NCBI RefSeq assembly: GCF_900172335.1
Contig: NZ_FWFX01000003.1
Span: forward strand, 124,001 to 188,000
Direction: 5' to 3'
Length of the DNA: 64,000 bases
Source of the DNA: Roseovarius albus
GTDB lineage: Bacteria > Pseudomonadota > Alphaproteobacteria > Rhodobacterales > Rhodobacteraceae
Positions 26,531 through 35,848 of this stretch are shown piece after piece. The translations under genes were made by a program, and so were the position numbers. Numbering within the stretch: position 1 is the stretch's first letter; every line of letters begins with the position of its first letter. The notes under the pieces were generated by a model. That model searched no databases. It was not told where the DNA came from and saw only the letters and a list, made by a program, of their open reading frames with translations.

Positions 26531-28942
26531 ATGAAAACCCACGCACAGGCAGTTGTCATCGGCGGCGGATTAGCCGGCTGCTCGATCCTGTATCACTTGG
26601 CCAAACTCGGCTGGGCCGACTCCGTGTTGATTGAACGCGATGAGCTGACTTCGGGATCAACCTGGCATGCGGCGGCCAACATTCACGGCCTGCACGACAA
26701 CAACAACATCACTCGCATCCAACACTATACGATGAACCTGTATAAAGAGCTGGAAAAGGAAACTGGTCAGGGCTGCGGCGTGTTTCAACCCGGCTCGCTC
26801 TATCTGGCACAAACCGAAGCACGTGAACATCAGTTGCGCCTGCAAGAAGCCAAGGCAAAGTTTTACGGCCTGAACTTCTTTGAGGTTAGCAAAGAAAAAG
26901 CCAAAGAATTGCATCCACTTGCGCAATTCGATGACGTGCGCTGCATCATGTATGAACCTGATGGCGGCAACGTTGACCCGTCGGGTGTGACCATGGCCTA
27001 TGCCGCTGGCGCACGACAGCTGGGGGCGACGATTGAACGGTTCTGCCCAGTCATTGGCAATGAACAACAGCCCGATGGCAGCTGGATCGTCAAAACCGAA
27101 AAGGGTGATATCCACACCCAGTGGGTGATCAACGCCGCAGGTCTTTGGGGGCGCGAAGTGGCTGCACTGGCAGGAATTGAACTGCCACTTCAACCAACCG
27201 AGCACCAGTATTTCGTGACCGAAACCATTGACGAGGTCGAGCAACTGGGGCGTCGCCTGCCCTCCATCGCCGACCGTGATGGCGAATACTATTTCCGGCA
27301 AGAGGGCAACGGCCTGCTGATCGGTGCCTACGAGAAAGACATGAAGTTCTGGGCTGAAAACGGCACGCCGCTGGACTTTGCCCATGAGCTGTTCCCCGAT
27401 GATCTTGACCGGATCATGGACAACGTGATCCGAGCGACCGAGCGTGTGCCCGCGGCGGCCACAGCTGGTGTGAAACGCGTGATCAACGGCCCGATGATCT
27501 GGTCGCCAGACGCCAACGCGATCTGGGGGCCGGTGCCTGAACTCAAAAACTACTTCGTCTGCGGCGGCATCATTCCCGGCTTCTCGCAGTCGGGTGGTTT
27601 GGGCTTGATGACGGCGCAATGGATCATCGAGGGCGAACCGCAATATGACATGTTCGCATGGGATCTGGCGCGCTTTGGCGATTGGGCCGACAAGGCGTTC
27701 ACCAAAGCCAAGGTCGAAGATCAATACACGCACCGCTTTGCCATCCACTTCCCGAACGAAGAGCGCTCTGCCGGACGGCCTGCGCGGATGCGGCCCGCAT
27801 ATCAAATGCAAAAAGATATGGGCGGCGTGTTCGGCTTGAATGCCGGGTGGGAGCATCCACTGTATTTCGACCTCGACACACCAGATTCTGCGGGCTTCAC
27901 GCGTCAGCCCTGGTGGAAAAGTGTTGAGCGTGAAGCCAAGATACTGCGTGACCATGTCGGCGTGATCGATATTTCGAACTTTGCCAACTATGTGATCAAA
28001 GGACCCGGTGCGCACACGTGGCTGGACCAGTTGATGGCCAACCGCATTCCAACAGAAGTGGGTCGGTCTTGCTTGACCCCAATGATTGGCGTGCGCGGCG
28101 GCATCGCTGGCGATTTCACCATCACCAAAGTGGCCGATGACGAATATGTGATGGTCGGCTCAGGCATGGCAGAGCGCTATCATCAGCGGTTTTTCAATAT
28201 GATTGAGCTGCCCGAAGACACGATCTTTGAGAATGCGACCAACCGCATCACCGGCTATAACGTCGCTGGCCCCAAAGCGCGCGACCTGCTGCAACGTATG
28301 ACAAATGCGGATCTCAGCAACGAAACCTTCCGTTTCATGCGCTCTCAAACCATCACCGTGGCCGGTGTCGAGTGCCTTGCCATCCGCGTCAGTTTTACCG
28401 GCGATCTGGGGTGGGAGCTGCATTGTGCACAGGACGATCAAGTCACGCTTTACTCTGCACTCATTGAAGCCGCTAAATCCATGGAAGGTGGCCCTGTCGG
28501 TGGTCGTGCCCTTGGAAGCTTACGGATCGAAAAAGGTTACGGGTCATGGGGTCGCGAATACAGCCCGGAATATTGGCCACAAGAGGTTGGCTTGGACGGT
28601 CTGATCAAGCTCGACAAGGATTTCCTGAACAAAGATGCCTATCTGGCGATCAAGGACAAAGCACCGCGCGAGGTTCTGGTCACCTATGACATTGACATTA
28701 GCCATGATGCCGATGCGACGGGCGGAGAGCCGATCTTTACGCCAGACGGAAAGTCTGTTGGCCGAGTGACTTCAGGCTCATATGGCTACTACGTCGGAAA
28801 ATCTCTGGCGCTTGGCTATGCCAATCCCGAGGTGGCCAAGGCGGGTGATGAGGTTGAGGTTATGATTCTGGGCATTCCGCACAAGGCCCGCATCCTGCAA
28901 GAACCGCCTTTTGATGCCAAAGGCGCACGCCTGCGGGCATAA
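26531..28942 (+). CDS. Dimethylglycine/sarcosine dehydrogenase-like flavoprotein with GcvT domain
   Basis: An 803-residue two-domain protein. The N-terminal half is a DAO-type FAD oxidoreductase: VVIGGGLAGCSILYHLAKLG, and SGSTWHAAA with the histidine that carries FAD covalently in dimethylglycine dehydrogenase (His46). The C-terminal half is a GcvT/aminomethyltransferase domain (RDHVGVIDISNFANYVIKGP, LGWELHCAQDDQVTLY, RIEKGYGSWGREYSPE) that binds tetrahydrofolate and captures the one-carbon unit. The likely reaction is oxidative N-demethylation of a secondary or tertiary amino acid. The exact substrate is not readable. Confidence 0.88.
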   Translation: MKTHAQAVVIGGGLAGCSILYHLAKLGWADSVLIERDELTSGSTWHAAANIHGLHDNNNITRIQHYTMNLYKELEKETGQGCGVFQPGSLYLAQTEAREHQLRLQEAKAKFYGLNFFEVSKEKAKELHPLAQFDDVRCIMYEPDGGNVDPSGVTMAYAAGARQLGATIERFCPVIGNEQQPDGSWIVKTEKGDIHTQWVINAAGLWGREVAALAGIELPLQPTEHQYFVTETIDEVEQLGRRLPSIADRDGEYYFRQEGNGLLIGAYEKDMKFWAENGTPLDFAHELFPDDLDRIMDNVIRATERVPAAATAGVKRVINGPMIWSPDANAIWGPVPELKNYFVCGGIIPGFSQSGGLGLMTAQWIIEGEPQYDMFAWDLARFGDWADKAFTKAKVEDQYTHRFAIHFPNEERSAGRPARMRPAYQMQKDMGGVFGLNAGWEHPLYFDLDTPDSAGFTRQPWWKSVEREAKILRDHVGVIDISNFANYVIKGPGAHTWLDQLMANRIPTEVGRSCLTPMIGVRGGIAGDFTITKVADDEYVMVGSGMAERYHQRFFNMIELPEDTIFENATNRITGYNVAGPKARDLLQRMTNADLSNETFRFMRSQTITVAGVECLAIRVSFTGDLGWELHCAQDDQVTLYSALIEAAKSMEGGPVGGRALGSLRIEKGYGSWGREYSPEYWPQEVGLDGLIKLDKDFLNKDAYLAIKDKAPREVLVTYDIDISHDADATGGEPIFTPDGKSVGRVTSGSYGYYVGKSLALGYANPEVAKAGDEVEVMILGIPHKARILQEPPFDAKGARLRA

Positions 28943-28954
28943 TAAGTTGGCAAG

Positions 28955-28983
28955 CGGGCGCACAGATTTGAGCGCCCGTTTTT
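28955..28983 (+). terminator. Intrinsic terminator after the dehydrogenase gene
   Basis: CGGGCGC, a ten-base loop, GCGCCCG, then TTTTT. It lies directly against the stop codon of the convergent LysR gene. Confidence 0.9.
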
Positions 28984-29907
28984 CTAATTGCCGTCCAGGT
29001 TATCTTGCATTTCTTTAGACTTGGTCGTCAGCCAATCCAGACAGCGCCGTACGGATTGTGGCGGATTGGAATCCGCGACTTGCAAAAAGTAATTCCACGG
29101 GCTTGCGATATTCAGTTCAAACGGCTCTCGCAACAACCCACGCTGCACATGTGCCATAACCAGAGAGCGCGGCAATACGGCACAACCCAGGCCATTCACC
29201 ACCATTTCAATGGCGATATTTGATGAATTGGTCTTGGCCCCGCTTCGGGCTTCCAGCTCCGCCAGATTGAAATGGTTCGAGATTAGCTTCCAATAGACCG
29301 GGCGGCCTAAAATATGAATCAATTCCGCCTCAAGCAATTGCTCGGGCCGGGTCAGAAGCTCAGCACCCGCCTCGAAATCCGGCGCGCAGACCACGGTCAA
29401 TTGGTCATCCCACAGCTTTTTCAATTCCGGCGTGGCTTCACTATCATGTCGTACTGTGATCGAAATATCCGAAACCCGCTCGGCCACGTCATCCCAGATC
29501 GTGCCATGCACCGTCAGCCCAACCTCAGGATGCGCTTGGTGGAATCCATCCAATACATTCGGTAACCAGCCGCCCGCCAAAGCGACGGGGCAGGACAGCA
29601 CCACCTCGCGTTTGAGAGTTTGCGTCATCAGAGACTGCGTCGCCATGTCGATCTGAACGAGAGCTTGCCTCACAGATGGCAAATACGCGGTTCCCAAGTC
29701 CGTCAAAGATAAGGATTGCGGATGGCGCACAAACAAGGGGCGCCCAAGGTACTTTTCCAAAGATCGAACATGGTTGCTTACTGCAGACTGCGTACAGTTC
29801 AATTCCTCTGACGCGCTGGTGAAACTCAAATGCCGTGCCGCCGCTTCGAACGAGCGTAAATAAGACAAATGGGGAAGGTTCATCATAGAGCCATGCATGA
29901 CAGCCAT
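28984..29907 (-). CDS. LysR-family regulator (GcvA-like)
   Basis: A 307-residue LysR protein. The winged helix-turn-helix SYLRSFEAAARHLSFTSASEELNCTQ-type segment continues into SAVSNHVRSLEKYLG and RHPQSLSLTDLGTAYL, as in GcvA-like regulators. The effector domain follows from about residue 100. Several start codons are possible (ATG 29907, 29898, 29886, 29883), with no ribosome site to decide between them. It is divergent from the MmgE/PrpD gene and so is the natural candidate regulator for the catabolic genes starting at 30081. Confidence 0.9.
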   Translation of the reverse strand: MAVMHGSMMNLPHLSYLRSFEAAARHLSFTSASEELNCTQSAVSNHVRSLEKYLGRPLFVRHPQSLSLTDLGTAYLPSVRQALVQIDMATQSLMTQTLKREVVLSCPVALAGGWLPNVLDGFHQAHPEVGLTVHGTIWDDVAERVSDISITVRHDSEATPELKKLWDDQLTVVCAPDFEAGAELLTRPEQLLEAELIHILGRPVYWKLISNHFNLAELEARSGAKTNSSNIAIEMVVNGLGCAVLPRSLVMAHVQRGLLREPFELNIASPWNYFLQVADSNPPQSVRRCLDWLTTKSKEMQDNLDGN

Positions 29908-30080
29908 TTACCCGCGCCAGTCAATTGATTGCAAGGGCCACCCCACCGAAATCCACCCCATCGCATAGCGCAAAAAATACCCCCCCAAAGACCTAGATTA
30001 ATTTTCGCGCCACGCTGTTCTGTTTCGCCTTACGATAAGCAACAATACGCCCCAGCGCTCCGCAATACTCAGGCCCTGAC

Positions 30081-31454
30081 ATGACCAACACCTTCGACAA
30101 AGTCGCTGCCTTTTCTCTTGATCTTGCACCGCGGGACATTCCGCAATCGACACTCGAATCCGCCGCACTCATGCTTCTGGATACGCTTGGCATCACCATC
30201 GCGTCTGGCCCGATGGACGCTGGCCGAATTGGGCGGGAAACCGCAACGGCGCTCTATGGTGCGGGGGATCCTTCCACTGCGGCCCGGATGATGTTCGATG
30301 GTCGGCAAGTGAGTATGGCAGGCGCAGCCTATTCTGCCGCCACGCAAACGGATAACCTTGATGGGCATGATGGCTACAACCCAAGCAAGGGGCATATCGG
30401 AGTTGTCGTCATACCAGCGCTTGCCGCCTTGGCCGAAACCGTACCTGATTTTTCCGGCCCTGAGGCTCTGACAACCATCACCATTGGTTACGAAGTCGCA
30501 GGGCGCGCGGGCATTTCGCTGCACAAAACTGTGAGTGACTATCACACCTCTGGCGCGTGGAATGCTTTGGGTGTGGCCGCCATGGCCGCTCGCCTGCGGG
30601 AGCACACCCCTGAACAGCTGCGTCAATCCATGGGGATTGCCGAATACCACGGCCCACGCAGCCAGATGATGCGCGAAATTGCCAATCCAACGATGCTACA
30701 TGACGGGTCCGGTTGGGGCGCGATGGTGGGCATATCCTCCGCGATTCTAGCAGAGAAAGGCTTTACCGGCGCCCCGGCCATCACCATCGAGGAAGAGCGC
30801 GTGGCGCAGCATTGGGCCGATCTGGGTCATTTTTGGCAAATGGAACATCAATACGTGAAGCCATATCCCGTTTGTCGCTGGGCCCATGCCGCAATTGACG
30901 CGGTACGTGCACTAATGTTGGATCATAGTTTCACGGCAGATGACATCGCGAAATTGCAGGTGAACACCTTCAACGAAGCGGCCTGCCTGTTTCAAGGCAT
31001 GCCAAATGATACATCCTCGGCGCAATATTCGCTGCCGTTCGCGGTGGCGACCATGGCGCTCTATCGCCATATTGGCGTGGAGTATATCACCGGCGCGGGG
31101 TTGAGCGATCCAGCGGTCGCAACTTTCTTGGACAAAATCAACGTGTCCGAGGTGCAAGTGCACAGTGAACGCTTCCCGCAGTATCGCTACTCGGATGTTG
31201 AGATCACACTAAACAACGGTCAAGTGTTGGCGTCGGGAGATGTGCATGCCCGTGGCGGCCCCGAAAGCCCGATGAGTCGTGATGAAGTTGTCGGGAAGTT
31301 CATGAAATTCGCCGCACCAACCATTGGAGAAACGCGTGCCGAAGCCATCCGCGATGCTTGTTTTGCCTTGCTGCAGCCCGACAGTCAGTTCTCAGATCTG
31401 GGACAGCACCTGTATGACCCGCCCCATGCTTCAAACCCAGAACATACTCTCTGA
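30081..31454 (+). CDS. MmgE/PrpD family protein
   Basis: A 457-residue member of the MmgE/PrpD family (2-methylcitrate dehydratase, iminodisuccinate epimerase, cis-aconitate decarboxylase). Typical segments are ALMLLDTLGITIASG, NLDGHDGYNPSKGHIGVVVIPA, YEVAGRAGISLHK and YVKPYPVCRWAHAAIDAV. It is not next to prpB/prpC, so a methylcitrate role is unlikely. The family also works on imino and carboxylic acids from amino acid breakdown, which would fit the neighbours. Confidence 0.85.
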   Translation: MTNTFDKVAAFSLDLAPRDIPQSTLESAALMLLDTLGITIASGPMDAGRIGRETATALYGAGDPSTAARMMFDGRQVSMAGAAYSAATQTDNLDGHDGYNPSKGHIGVVVIPALAALAETVPDFSGPEALTTITIGYEVAGRAGISLHKTVSDYHTSGAWNALGVAAMAARLREHTPEQLRQSMGIAEYHGPRSQMMREIANPTMLHDGSGWGAMVGISSAILAEKGFTGAPAITIEEERVAQHWADLGHFWQMEHQYVKPYPVCRWAHAAIDAVRALMLDHSFTADDIAKLQVNTFNEAACLFQGMPNDTSSAQYSLPFAVATMALYRHIGVEYITGAGLSDPAVATFLDKINVSEVQVHSERFPQYRYSDVEITLNNGQVLASGDVHARGGPESPMSRDEVVGKFMKFAAPTIGETRAEAIRDACFALLQPDSQFSDLGQHLYDPPHASNPEHTL

Positions 31455-31484
31455 TCGAGTCCTCATTGAACCAAAGGATAAACG

Positions 31485-32450
31485 ATGAAATCCCCTGTTG
31501 TGATCCTGCACACCGACAACCCGGAGCCGGCCCATGCCATTCTGCACCGCGAGCATGGCGACCTGGAAATTCACACCTGTGACACCTACGAAGGGCTCCC
31601 GGATCTGGTGACACAAACAAAGGCGGAAGTGATATTTTCGGTCCGTTTCAATGGCACGCCCACTTTCCCCCGACAGGCCTTGATTGATGCGCCCAGTGTC
31701 AAATGGGTCTCGGTCGGCGGCTCTGGCATTGATCATCTGATTCCGTGGAACCCCGGTGAATTGGACGTGACGAATGCCGCCGGTGTGGCCGCCGACATGA
31801 TGGCGCAATACGCGCTTGGAGGCATGCTCCATTTCAGTCTGGGCCTGCCATGTTTTCAGGCAGCGCAGGCCCGGCGGGAGTGGATTTCGGGCAAAGTTGA
31901 ACCAATCGACGGCAAAACCGTTCTGATCATTGGACTGGGCAAAACCGGCGAGGCCGTTGCCGCACGTTGCAAAGCGATGGAGATGCACACCATAGGTGTC
32001 CGTGCGCGCCCAAAGGCAACTCCGAATGTCGACCGGGTTTGCGGGATGGAGGATCTTTCAAGCCTATGGGGTCAGGCCGATTTCATCGTGACTTGTGTAC
32101 CTCTGTTGGACAGTACGCGCGGAATCGTTGGGCCGGATGCCTTTGAAGCAATGAAGGACACGGCTGTTATTATCGACGTCTCTCGCGGCGGCGTGATCGA
32201 CGAGACTAGTCTCATCAATGCCCTTGAAAACAAGCGTATCCGCGGCGCGGCGCTGGACGTCTTTATGACCGAGCCCCTGCCCTCGGATCACATCTCTTGG
32301 GGTTTGGACAATGTGATCATCACTCCGCATTGTTCCTCGGTTTATGATGGCTGGGACCTCAAATCGGTTGAGATGTTTTCTGAAAATCTGATGCGCTATC
32401 GCAAGGGCGAAGCGCTGAACAATATCGTCAACCCCGAAAGAGGATACTGA
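31485..32450 (+). CDS. D-2-hydroxyacid dehydrogenase family protein
   Basis: A 321-residue NAD(P)-dependent dehydrogenase. The nucleotide motif is VLIIGLGKTGEAVA, the catalytic arginine is in VIIDVSRGGVIDE, and the C-terminal end TEPLPSDHISWGLDNVIITPHCSS carries the acid/His pair. AAAGGA precedes the ATG. It sits between the MmgE/PrpD and MttB-family genes with short gaps, suggesting one operon. The substrate is probably a 2-oxo or 2-hydroxy acid generated in the pathway. Confidence 0.87.
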   Translation: MKSPVVILHTDNPEPAHAILHREHGDLEIHTCDTYEGLPDLVTQTKAEVIFSVRFNGTPTFPRQALIDAPSVKWVSVGGSGIDHLIPWNPGELDVTNAAGVAADMMAQYALGGMLHFSLGLPCFQAAQARREWISGKVEPIDGKTVLIIGLGKTGEAVAARCKAMEMHTIGVRARPKATPNVDRVCGMEDLSSLWGQADFIVTCVPLLDSTRGIVGPDAFEAMKDTAVIIDVSRGGVIDETSLINALENKRIRGAALDVFMTEPLPSDHISWGLDNVIITPHCSSVYDGWDLKSVEMFSENLMRYRKGEALNNIVNPERGY

Positions 32451-32451
32451 C

Positions 32452-33990
32452 ATGGCACGAGAAAGACGTGGCGGTGGCCGTCGCGGCAAAGCCGGACGCA
32501 GCGGCGGAGGCATCAGCCAGCTGCCCTGGAGCAACGTGGTCAACACCGCCCCCAAGGTGGAATTGCTCAGCCCCGATCAACTGGATCAGCTCCACGCCAC
32601 CTCCATGCGCATCCTGTCCGAGGCGGGTATCCGCGTGATGGGCGACAACGTGATGGACCTGTTTGAAAACGCTGGTGCCATCGTCGACCGTGATACCAAA
32701 ACGATCCGCATTGACGAAAGCATCGTCATGGAAGCGCTGAAGACAGTCCCGAAAACCTTCACCCTGACCGCCCGGAATCCAGCAAAGCGGATTGCGCTCG
32801 GCGGTAACAACGTCAACTTCGGCCTCGTTGCTGGCCCACCGAATGTGCATGACTGCATCAATGGTCGCCGGCCCGGAAATTATGAGGATTACTGCAACTT
32901 CATCAAACTGGCGCATCACTTCAACGCCATTCACCTGATAGGCAATCAAGTGACAGCACCGCAGGAAATGCCAGCCAACAACCGGCATCTGGATACTTAT
33001 AACGCCAACCTCACTTATAGTGACCTCAGCTTTCACGCCACTGCGATTGGCCGAGGTCGGGCCATGGACGGCATCAACATGATGGCCATATCGCGCGGTA
33101 TCTCGGTTGAGGAAATGCGCCATGATCCCGGTGTGATCACCATCATTTCTGTCAACTCTCCCCGCCTGTTTGATGATGCAATGGGCGATGGCTTGATTGC
33201 TATGGCGGAACATGGCCAGCCGGTGACAATTACGCCCTTCACCTTGATGGGGGCGATGACCCCGGTGACATTGCCTGCCGCTTTGGCACAACAGAACGCT
33301 GAGGCTTTGTTTGGCGTCACTCTGACCCAGTTGGTCAACCCTGGCACGCCGGTGATGTATGGCTCTTTCACCTCGAACGTGGATATGAAATCTGGCGCGC
33401 CTGCCTTTGGGACACCGGAAAACAGCAAAGCCAACATGATCAGCGGCCAGCTATGTCGTCGCTATGGCATCCCCTATCGGACATCGAATGCCAATGCCTC
33501 GAACGTGGTGGATCTTCAGGCTGCCTATGAGACGATGATGGCCACTTGGGGCGCGGTGCTGGGCGGGGCCAATCTGGTCTATCACGCGGCGGGCTGGCTC
33601 GAGGGCGGATTGACGGCGTCGTATGAAAAACTGGTCATGGATGTGGAGATTCTACAAAACATGATGGAGTTCCTCAAGCCGCTGGAATTCAATCAGGATG
33701 AACTTGGGCTGGACACAATCAAGGATGTGCCTACGGGCGGGCATTTCTTTGGAACGGATCACACGATGGAGCGCTATGAAACCGCCTTTTATGCGCCGAT
33801 GCTGTCCGACTGGCAAAACCATGGCGCGTGGGAGGCCGCAGGCTCGAAAACCGCACTGACCCGCGCCACCGAAATATGGCAACAAGCCCTGCGCGAATAT
33901 GAGGCCCCTGAAATGGACCCGGCTATCCGCGAGGAGCTGGATGCCTATATGGCCAAACGCAAAGAAGACATTGGCACTGATGAGCCGTAA
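32452..33990 (+). CDS. MttB-family methyltransferase without pyrrolysine
   Basis: A 512-residue protein of the trimethylamine methyltransferase (MttB/MtgB) superfamily, starting with a basic Gly-rich tail (RERRGGGRRGKAGRSGGG) and continuing LSPDQLDQLHATSMRILSEAGIRV, GPPNVHDCINGRRPGNYEDY and YRTSNANASNVVDLQAAYETMM. The frame has no amber codon and ends with TAA, so it is a non-pyrrolysine member, the type that demethylates quaternary amines such as glycine betaine. No corrinoid protein gene is adjacent. It starts one base after the dehydrogenase stop. Confidence 0.9.
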   Translation: MARERRGGGRRGKAGRSGGGISQLPWSNVVNTAPKVELLSPDQLDQLHATSMRILSEAGIRVMGDNVMDLFENAGAIVDRDTKTIRIDESIVMEALKTVPKTFTLTARNPAKRIALGGNNVNFGLVAGPPNVHDCINGRRPGNYEDYCNFIKLAHHFNAIHLIGNQVTAPQEMPANNRHLDTYNANLTYSDLSFHATAIGRGRAMDGINMMAISRGISVEEMRHDPGVITIISVNSPRLFDDAMGDGLIAMAEHGQPVTITPFTLMGAMTPVTLPAALAQQNAEALFGVTLTQLVNPGTPVMYGSFTSNVDMKSGAPAFGTPENSKANMISGQLCRRYGIPYRTSNANASNVVDLQAAYETMMATWGAVLGGANLVYHAAGWLEGGLTASYEKLVMDVEILQNMMEFLKPLEFNQDELGLDTIKDVPTGGHFFGTDHTMERYETAFYAPMLSDWQNHGAWEAAGSKTALTRATEIWQQALREYEAPEMDPAIREELDAYMAKRKEDIGTDEP

Positions 33991-33993
33991 ACC

Positions 33994-34024
33994 AAAAGGC
34001 CGGGCAATCAGCCCGACCTTTTCT
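33994..34024. terminator. Bidirectional terminator between convergent units
   Basis: AAAAGG-C-CGGGC pairs with GCCCG-A-CCTTTT across a five-base loop, one mismatch. A T run on the plus side and an A run that becomes T on the minus side allow use in both directions. Confidence 0.85.
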
Positions 34025-34043
34025 TTCAGAAACACACTGAACT

Positions 34044-34784
34044 TTAGAGCAGATCAAACAGCCGTCCCGGCAAACCATCGTGACGTGGCAGGTTCAGCGC
34101 TTGCATGAGGCAAAACATCATCGCTTGATTTGAGGTGACGACCGGTTTGCCCAACGTGACCTCAATGCGCTCCACCGCCTCAACTGATCGCATGTCGGTA
34201 CAACTCAGGACAATTGCATCGGCCTCTGGGGCATCGGCCTGAAGCGCAAGGTCATAAACCTCATCCGGGGTCAGTTCACCCTGTCCGTAATTGCCCAGTT
34301 CGCGCCCGACATCCGCTCGTTTGACGACATCTATGCCATTTTGCCCTAGAAAATCTGCAGCCTGTTCGTTCACCTCACCAACATAAGGCGACGAAAATCC
34401 AACTTTGCTGACATTCAGTGCCTTCAAAGCGGCAACCAAGGCCCCCGCAGCAGTCAAAGATTTAGCACCAGATCCGGCTTTGATTTTCTCCGCCAGATCC
34501 GCATCAAAAGATGGTCCGTGCGTCAAGGTGGCCGACGTGCAGCCATAAAGCACCACATCGGGCCGCGCGCCAGAAATCATCCGCAAATCATTGGAGATAT
34601 CGGAGGCCCCCAGGCCAGCCATCTGATCTGATCCTGGAATCTCATCCACGTCATAGCCGCCCATGCGTTGAAAGTGCACGGTGGTATTGGGCGGGCGCAT
34701 CAGCATCATATCGGGTTCAAGATTGGTATTGGTGAAAGGCACTAGCACCCCGATCTTGGCCAGCGTTCGCGTTTCATGTGTCAT
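34044..34784 (-). CDS. Asp/Glu racemase or maleate isomerase family protein
   Basis: A 246-residue protein with the two-cysteine pattern of the Asp/Glu/hydantoin racemase and maleate isomerase/arylmalonate decarboxylase group: VLYGCTSATLTHG (Cys82) and IVLSCTDMRSVEAVE (Cys195). The N-terminus AKIGVLVPFTNTNLEPDM is typical of maleate cis-trans isomerases. ATG 34784 has GAGAGAGG seven bases upstream. It is the last gene of the minus-strand set with an aminotransferase and hydantoinase subunits, so a racemase acting on a hydantoin or amino acid fits as well as maleate isomerisation. Confidence 0.85.
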   Translation of the reverse strand: MTHETRTLAKIGVLVPFTNTNLEPDMMLMRPPNTTVHFQRMGGYDVDEIPGSDQMAGLGASDISNDLRMISGARPDVVLYGCTSATLTHGPSFDADLAEKIKAGSGAKSLTAAGALVAALKALNVSKVGFSSPYVGEVNEQAADFLGQNGIDVVKRADVGRELGNYGQGELTPDEVYDLALQADAPEADAIVLSCTDMRSVEAVERIEVTLGKPVVTSNQAMMFCLMQALNLPRHDGLPGRLFDLL

Positions 34785-34786
34785 GA

Positions 34787-35848
34787 TCAAACCTCTCTCA
34801 ACACTGTCACACAGCGCCGCATGACATCCTCATTGCAGATGGTGGCGCGCAGACAGTCCGCCAGACCATAGCCCCCCATTCCCCTCATCAACAGCTTATT
34901 GGCGCGCAAGGCAGCATCTGCTTCTTGCGCCTGCTTAACATTCTCAAATCTTAGAAGAGCGAAATTGGTATGGCTTTGCGGAACGGTTAAACCCAGCTCC
35001 CGGCAATCTGCAGCGAACCGATCTCTTATTGCCGCCGTCTGTTGCACGACATTCTGCATATGTGCCTGATCCCGCAGTGCAGCCGCCGCCATAGCCTGCG
35101 ATGGGATTGAGATGTTGTTGGGGTTCAACAACTTGCGTACTTCATGCGCAATTTCTGCTGGGAAGTACCCCCAACCGGCGCGTGCACCGGCCAAACCGTA
35201 CGCTTTGGACAAGGTCCGCATCACCACCGTATCGCCGCGTGCCGCCAAATCGAAGATCGCTTTTGGGTTTTCGACCACATCGGAAAATTCGGCGTAAGCC
35301 TGATCAACAACCAAAAGCACGTCGCTGGATAGATTTTCACGCAACCGAATAAGTTCAGAATTTGCAATCAAGGTCCCCGTCGGATTGCCCGGATTGCAAA
35401 CGAATACGATCTGCGTATTCGGTGTCACAGTCGACAGAATGTCATCCACGGAAACCGTCAAATCGATCTCGCGCGCTTTGACATAGTCCGCTTGCACCTG
35501 TGCTGTCGCCGACGCAATGTAGGCGTAACCGTAGTCGGTGCCAAGCACCCGATCCCCGACCCCGGCGTATGCCCGTATCAGGCAACCGATCAACTCCATT
35601 GAACCTGCCCCACAAAGAATGTTCTGCGGGGCCAGTCCATGTACATCTGCAATGGCCGCACGCATCTCGGGCCACTCTGGATCAGGGTAGAGCGGCATCT
35701 GATCCAGCGCCTTTTGCCCCGCCAATATCGCTTGTGGGCTAACAGGAAAGGCGCTTTCATTCTGGGCCAGCGATATGATGTCTGGATCGCCAAGATCCGC
35801 CAGCGCATAGGCGGCCATATCGGCCACATGGGGAACCGGGCGGATCAT
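34787..35848 (-). CDS. HisC-like class I/II aminotransferase
   Basis: A 353-residue PLP aminotransferase of the histidinol-phosphate aminotransferase group. Features are NESAFPVSPQA, YPDPEWPEMRAAIA, VFVCNPGNPTGTLI, VVDQAYAEFSD and the Schiff-base lysine RTLSKAYGLAGARAGW (Lys215). There is no his gene context, so this is a catabolic or specialised paralogue acting on an aromatic or imidazole-type amino acid. It overlaps the hyuB stop by four bases. Confidence 0.88.
   Translation of the reverse strand: MIRPVPHVADMAAYALADLGDPDIISLAQNESAFPVSPQAILAGQKALDQMPLYPDPEWPEMRAAIADVHGLAPQNILCGAGSMELIGCLIRAYAGVGDRVLGTDYGYAYIASATAQVQADYVKAREIDLTVSVDDILSTVTPNTQIVFVCNPGNPTGTLIANSELIRLRENLSSDVLLVVDQAYAEFSDVVENPKAIFDLAARGDTVVMRTLSKAYGLAGARAGWGYFPAEIAHEVRKLLNPNNISIPSQAMAAAALRDQAHMQNVVQQTAAIRDRFAADCRELGLTVPQSHTNFALLRFENVKQAQEADAALRANKLLMRGMGGYGLADCLRATICNEDVMRRCVTVLREV

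Noticed and set aside
26657-28015. Minus-strand 452-codon open frame opposite the dehydrogenase gene
   Set aside because: His/Arg-rich antisense shadow of a well-supported FAD-GcvT gene.
30081-31454. 2-methylcitrate dehydratase prpD
   Set aside because: No prpB or prpC nearby and the organism has ethylmalonyl-CoA pathway genes; only the broad MmgE/PrpD family is supported.
32452-33990. Pyrrolysine-containing MttB
   Set aside because: The frame is uninterrupted and ends with TAA; there is no in-frame amber codon and no pyl genes in the window.
34787-35848. hisC of histidine biosynthesis
   Set aside because: It is embedded and translationally coupled in the hydantoinase unit with no other his genes.
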